This document shows, in pieces, positions 16,801-17,160 of a stretch of 17,160 bases of DNA. The notes below the pieces were generated by a model. It worked only from the letters and a program-made list of their open reading frames with translations, was not told the DNA's origin and searched no databases. Within the stretch, counting starts at the first letter, position 1. Every line of letters starts with the position of its first letter. This DNA comes from Chitinophagaceae bacterium (GTDB taxonomy: Bacteria; Bacteroidota; Bacteroidia; Chitinophagales; Chitinophagaceae). The translations under genes were made by a program, and so were the position numbers. Location of the stretch: the NCBI GenBank assembly GCA_025351145.1, contig JANXWM010000295.1:1-17160 (forward strand). Direction: 5' to 3'.

Positions 16801-17025
16801 GACATCTATTATCCAAAGTTTGATGCAGCCAACGAAATACATACACAGTTAGCAACGCTTAGCCAGGCAGCCCACGAAAAAGCATCGCAATATTTAAAAG
16901 ACAATGCACCAAAGCAGGAACTTTCTGCCATTCACCTGGGAAGAATAAGAACAGAAATAAAAAAACACCTTTCAGAAGAAATGAAAGCAATTGATAAGCT
17001 GGTTAAAAAAGTAATAGCATCGTAG
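13852..17025 (+). CDS. single-chain Type IIG-like restriction-modification protein
   Basis: A 1057-residue protein predicted to methylate adenine in a specific DNA site and probably to cut DNA. The N-terminal region has a plausible PD-(D/E)XK nuclease core: Asp73 in GSADTLYNR, then IIIEFENDLK (E82/E84, K88). A helical connector spans about 180-330. The gamma-class N6-adenine methylase domain begins near DTRHALGEYYTP. It has AdoMet motif I DPSCGSGSF (373-381), the YGIDIHPLSVQIA segment, and catalytic motif IV NPPW (571-574). The C-terminal 350 residues look like a target-recognition domain, with LNSTVPNTLIKDFQARG near its end. No helicase motor is present, which argues against Type I and ISP enzymes. 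The start is GTG at 13852 and no SD site is seen. No separate methylase, specificity or BREX gene lies beside it in the window. Confidence 0.85.
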   Translation: MKKDRKELIREYFVKVKAANKELTKKELFKDLLHRLYAGEKEIEKIIDAISAGAEYAVINIPRKDKKHRGSADTLYNRIIIEFENDLKLSLKHAKEQLAGYMLGQFNSGEGYNYTLIASDFINWKVVVPDVSQLDKLDTLQEHELILNEVATASFTLTESNAEDFYYWLDRFLFKEEKQRATLKRIEEAFGYRSATFIESFRQITAVFQDAKKYGEVQVSYEQWRKFLSIAYGSFADTDSAFVIHTYLSVLAKVLAYEVLSNDDYVDDAEMKSILNGSIFHKYNIRNFVDNDFFHWVHKDIYFQKLKKVFRLVAQEISTFDFDKVDEDVLKGVYQDLIDLDTRHALGEYYTPDWLCERVVQEFNFKTTDKILDPSCGSGSFLRAAIHRLKELNPEISVEQLNNSIYGIDIHPLSVQIAKTTMLVSLGKEVINAKKPVHINIILANTLLAPEGVKNLFGGEFLMNIDKDKYYLNTQVFEDVKLFDEALEICEELAEQTQGKKIETLPVFSNILKRQYKASGSNAQTTASFYQIYTGLKKVKEAGRDSIWKFIVQNLYKPYFLSAKFDYVIGNPPWFTYSSIKNEEYQNILNALAEKYHVKPEKVANFPHLEIAAIFLSYCTSYFLKEKGQLAFVLPRSFFSADHHDNTRSGKAKGFRLTNIWDLQQVQPLFRIPSSVLFAEKAEVNRKLPASGQDGLSFKGNLPAHNCNWLAASKKIIEQDVKWFYSKQGKSSAFTNKKVKAQTKINPYKALFKQGATIVPRSFYFVQFVQEMPDDFEDRIINIKTSDIIQVDAKAPWRGIDLSGKIESQFLFRTALSKSILPFALFKPDLVVLPVIITANKQGNKSSKFYSSNDLRREGFLNASKWFANSERIWDLQKTAKSKNMSANDRIDFQRGLTEQNLNQKYIVLYNALGKDANSTVIIRGSFDLEFFVDYKTYVFYTDGESEAYYLSAILNSTVPNTLIKDFQARGLFGARGVEKKILDIYYPKFDAANEIHTQLATLSQAAHEKASQYLKDNAPKQELSAIHLGRIRTEIKKHLSEEMKAIDKLVKKVIAS

Positions 17026-17071
17026 CAAATTAAATAAACTGCTTCACTATAAAGAAATAGCAAACTTGCTT

Positions 17072-17087
17072 ATACTGTGCACAGTAT
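17072..17087. repeat. perfect 16-bp palindrome downstream of the R-M gene
   Basis: ATACTGTGCACAGTAT reads the same on both strands and starts 47 nt after the stop codon. It could form a hairpin or be a dimeric protein-binding site. No T-run follows, so it is not a typical terminator. Confidence 0.45.
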
Positions 17088-17140
17088 GATGTTGTGCAAA
17101 AAGGTATACTGCCAGCACTTTGCCGAATAAAGAACAGAAC

Positions 17141-17160
17141 GTACAAGTGAGTGACACAAC
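17141..17160 (+). repeat. interspersed repeat, perfect form A core at window end
   Basis: GTACAAGTGAGTGACACAAC occupies the last 20 bases of the window, so its second block is outside view. It is preceded by GAACAGAAC, closely matching GAACTGAAC before the copy at 7563, so conservation also extends to the 5' side. Confidence 0.8.

Noticed and set aside
13852..17025. PglX of a BREX system or a Type ISP enzyme
   Set aside because: No BREX partner genes are in the window, and the protein has no helicase motifs. Its length and nuclease-methylase-recognition order fit Type IIG better.
53..17160. CRISPR array or integron attC sites as explanation of the repeats
   Set aside because: Copies are kilobases apart, in both orientations and imperfect, so not CRISPR. 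The GTTG/CAAC ends resemble attC core sites, but ACGCAAC and ACACAAC do not fit RYYYAAC, and the flanking genes are large enzymes all on one strand rather than small cassettes.

Overview
The window looks like chromosomal DNA of a Bacteroidota bacterium, probably from the Chitinophagaceae. The reasons are a moderately AT-rich composition, no Shine-Dalgarno-like sites before the start codons, signal peptides that mostly end in ...AQ, and a set of plant cell-wall enzymes typical of that group. The taxonomic placement is inference. Every convincing gene is on the + strand.

Layout: (1) 146-2280, a major-facilitator transporter and a two-domain GNAT acetyltransferase with a 35-nt gap, probably one operon. 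(2) 2281-2887, a 607-nt gap without an intact gene. It holds three copies or part-copies of a short repeat, a perfect 20-bp palindrome, and the decayed C-terminal end of what looks like a GH43 glycosidase. (3) 2888-13578, five secreted carbohydrate-active genes in a row: a sialate-O-acetylesterase-like enzyme, a GH95 alpha-L-fucosidase/galactosidase, a tandem CE1 esterase whose second domain is cut by an in-frame TAG, a GH51 alpha-L-arabinofuranosidase and a GH43 glycosidase. Together they suit removal of side chains (acetyl, feruloyl, arabinosyl, fucosyl or galactosyl) from a decorated hemicellulose such as glucuronoarabinoxylan. No endo-glycanase, SusC/SusD pair or PUL regulator is visible. 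(4) 13852-17025, a single-chain Type IIG-like restriction-modification protein. (5) A short tail ending in another repeat copy.

The most unusual feature is a family of short interspersed repeats. A 20-nt core exists in two forms, GTACAAGAGTGCGACGCAAC and GTACAAGTGAGTGACACAAC. It is followed after 8-9 nt by a second, weaker conserved block (ATAGTAGYAATGCAGCT-like). At least one copy or part-copy, in either orientation, occurs in every intergenic gap over 100 nt and before the first gene, but not in the short transporter-GNAT gap. I do not recognise the family. The sequence alone does not show whether it is a mobile repeat, a terminator or processing hairpin, or a regulatory site.
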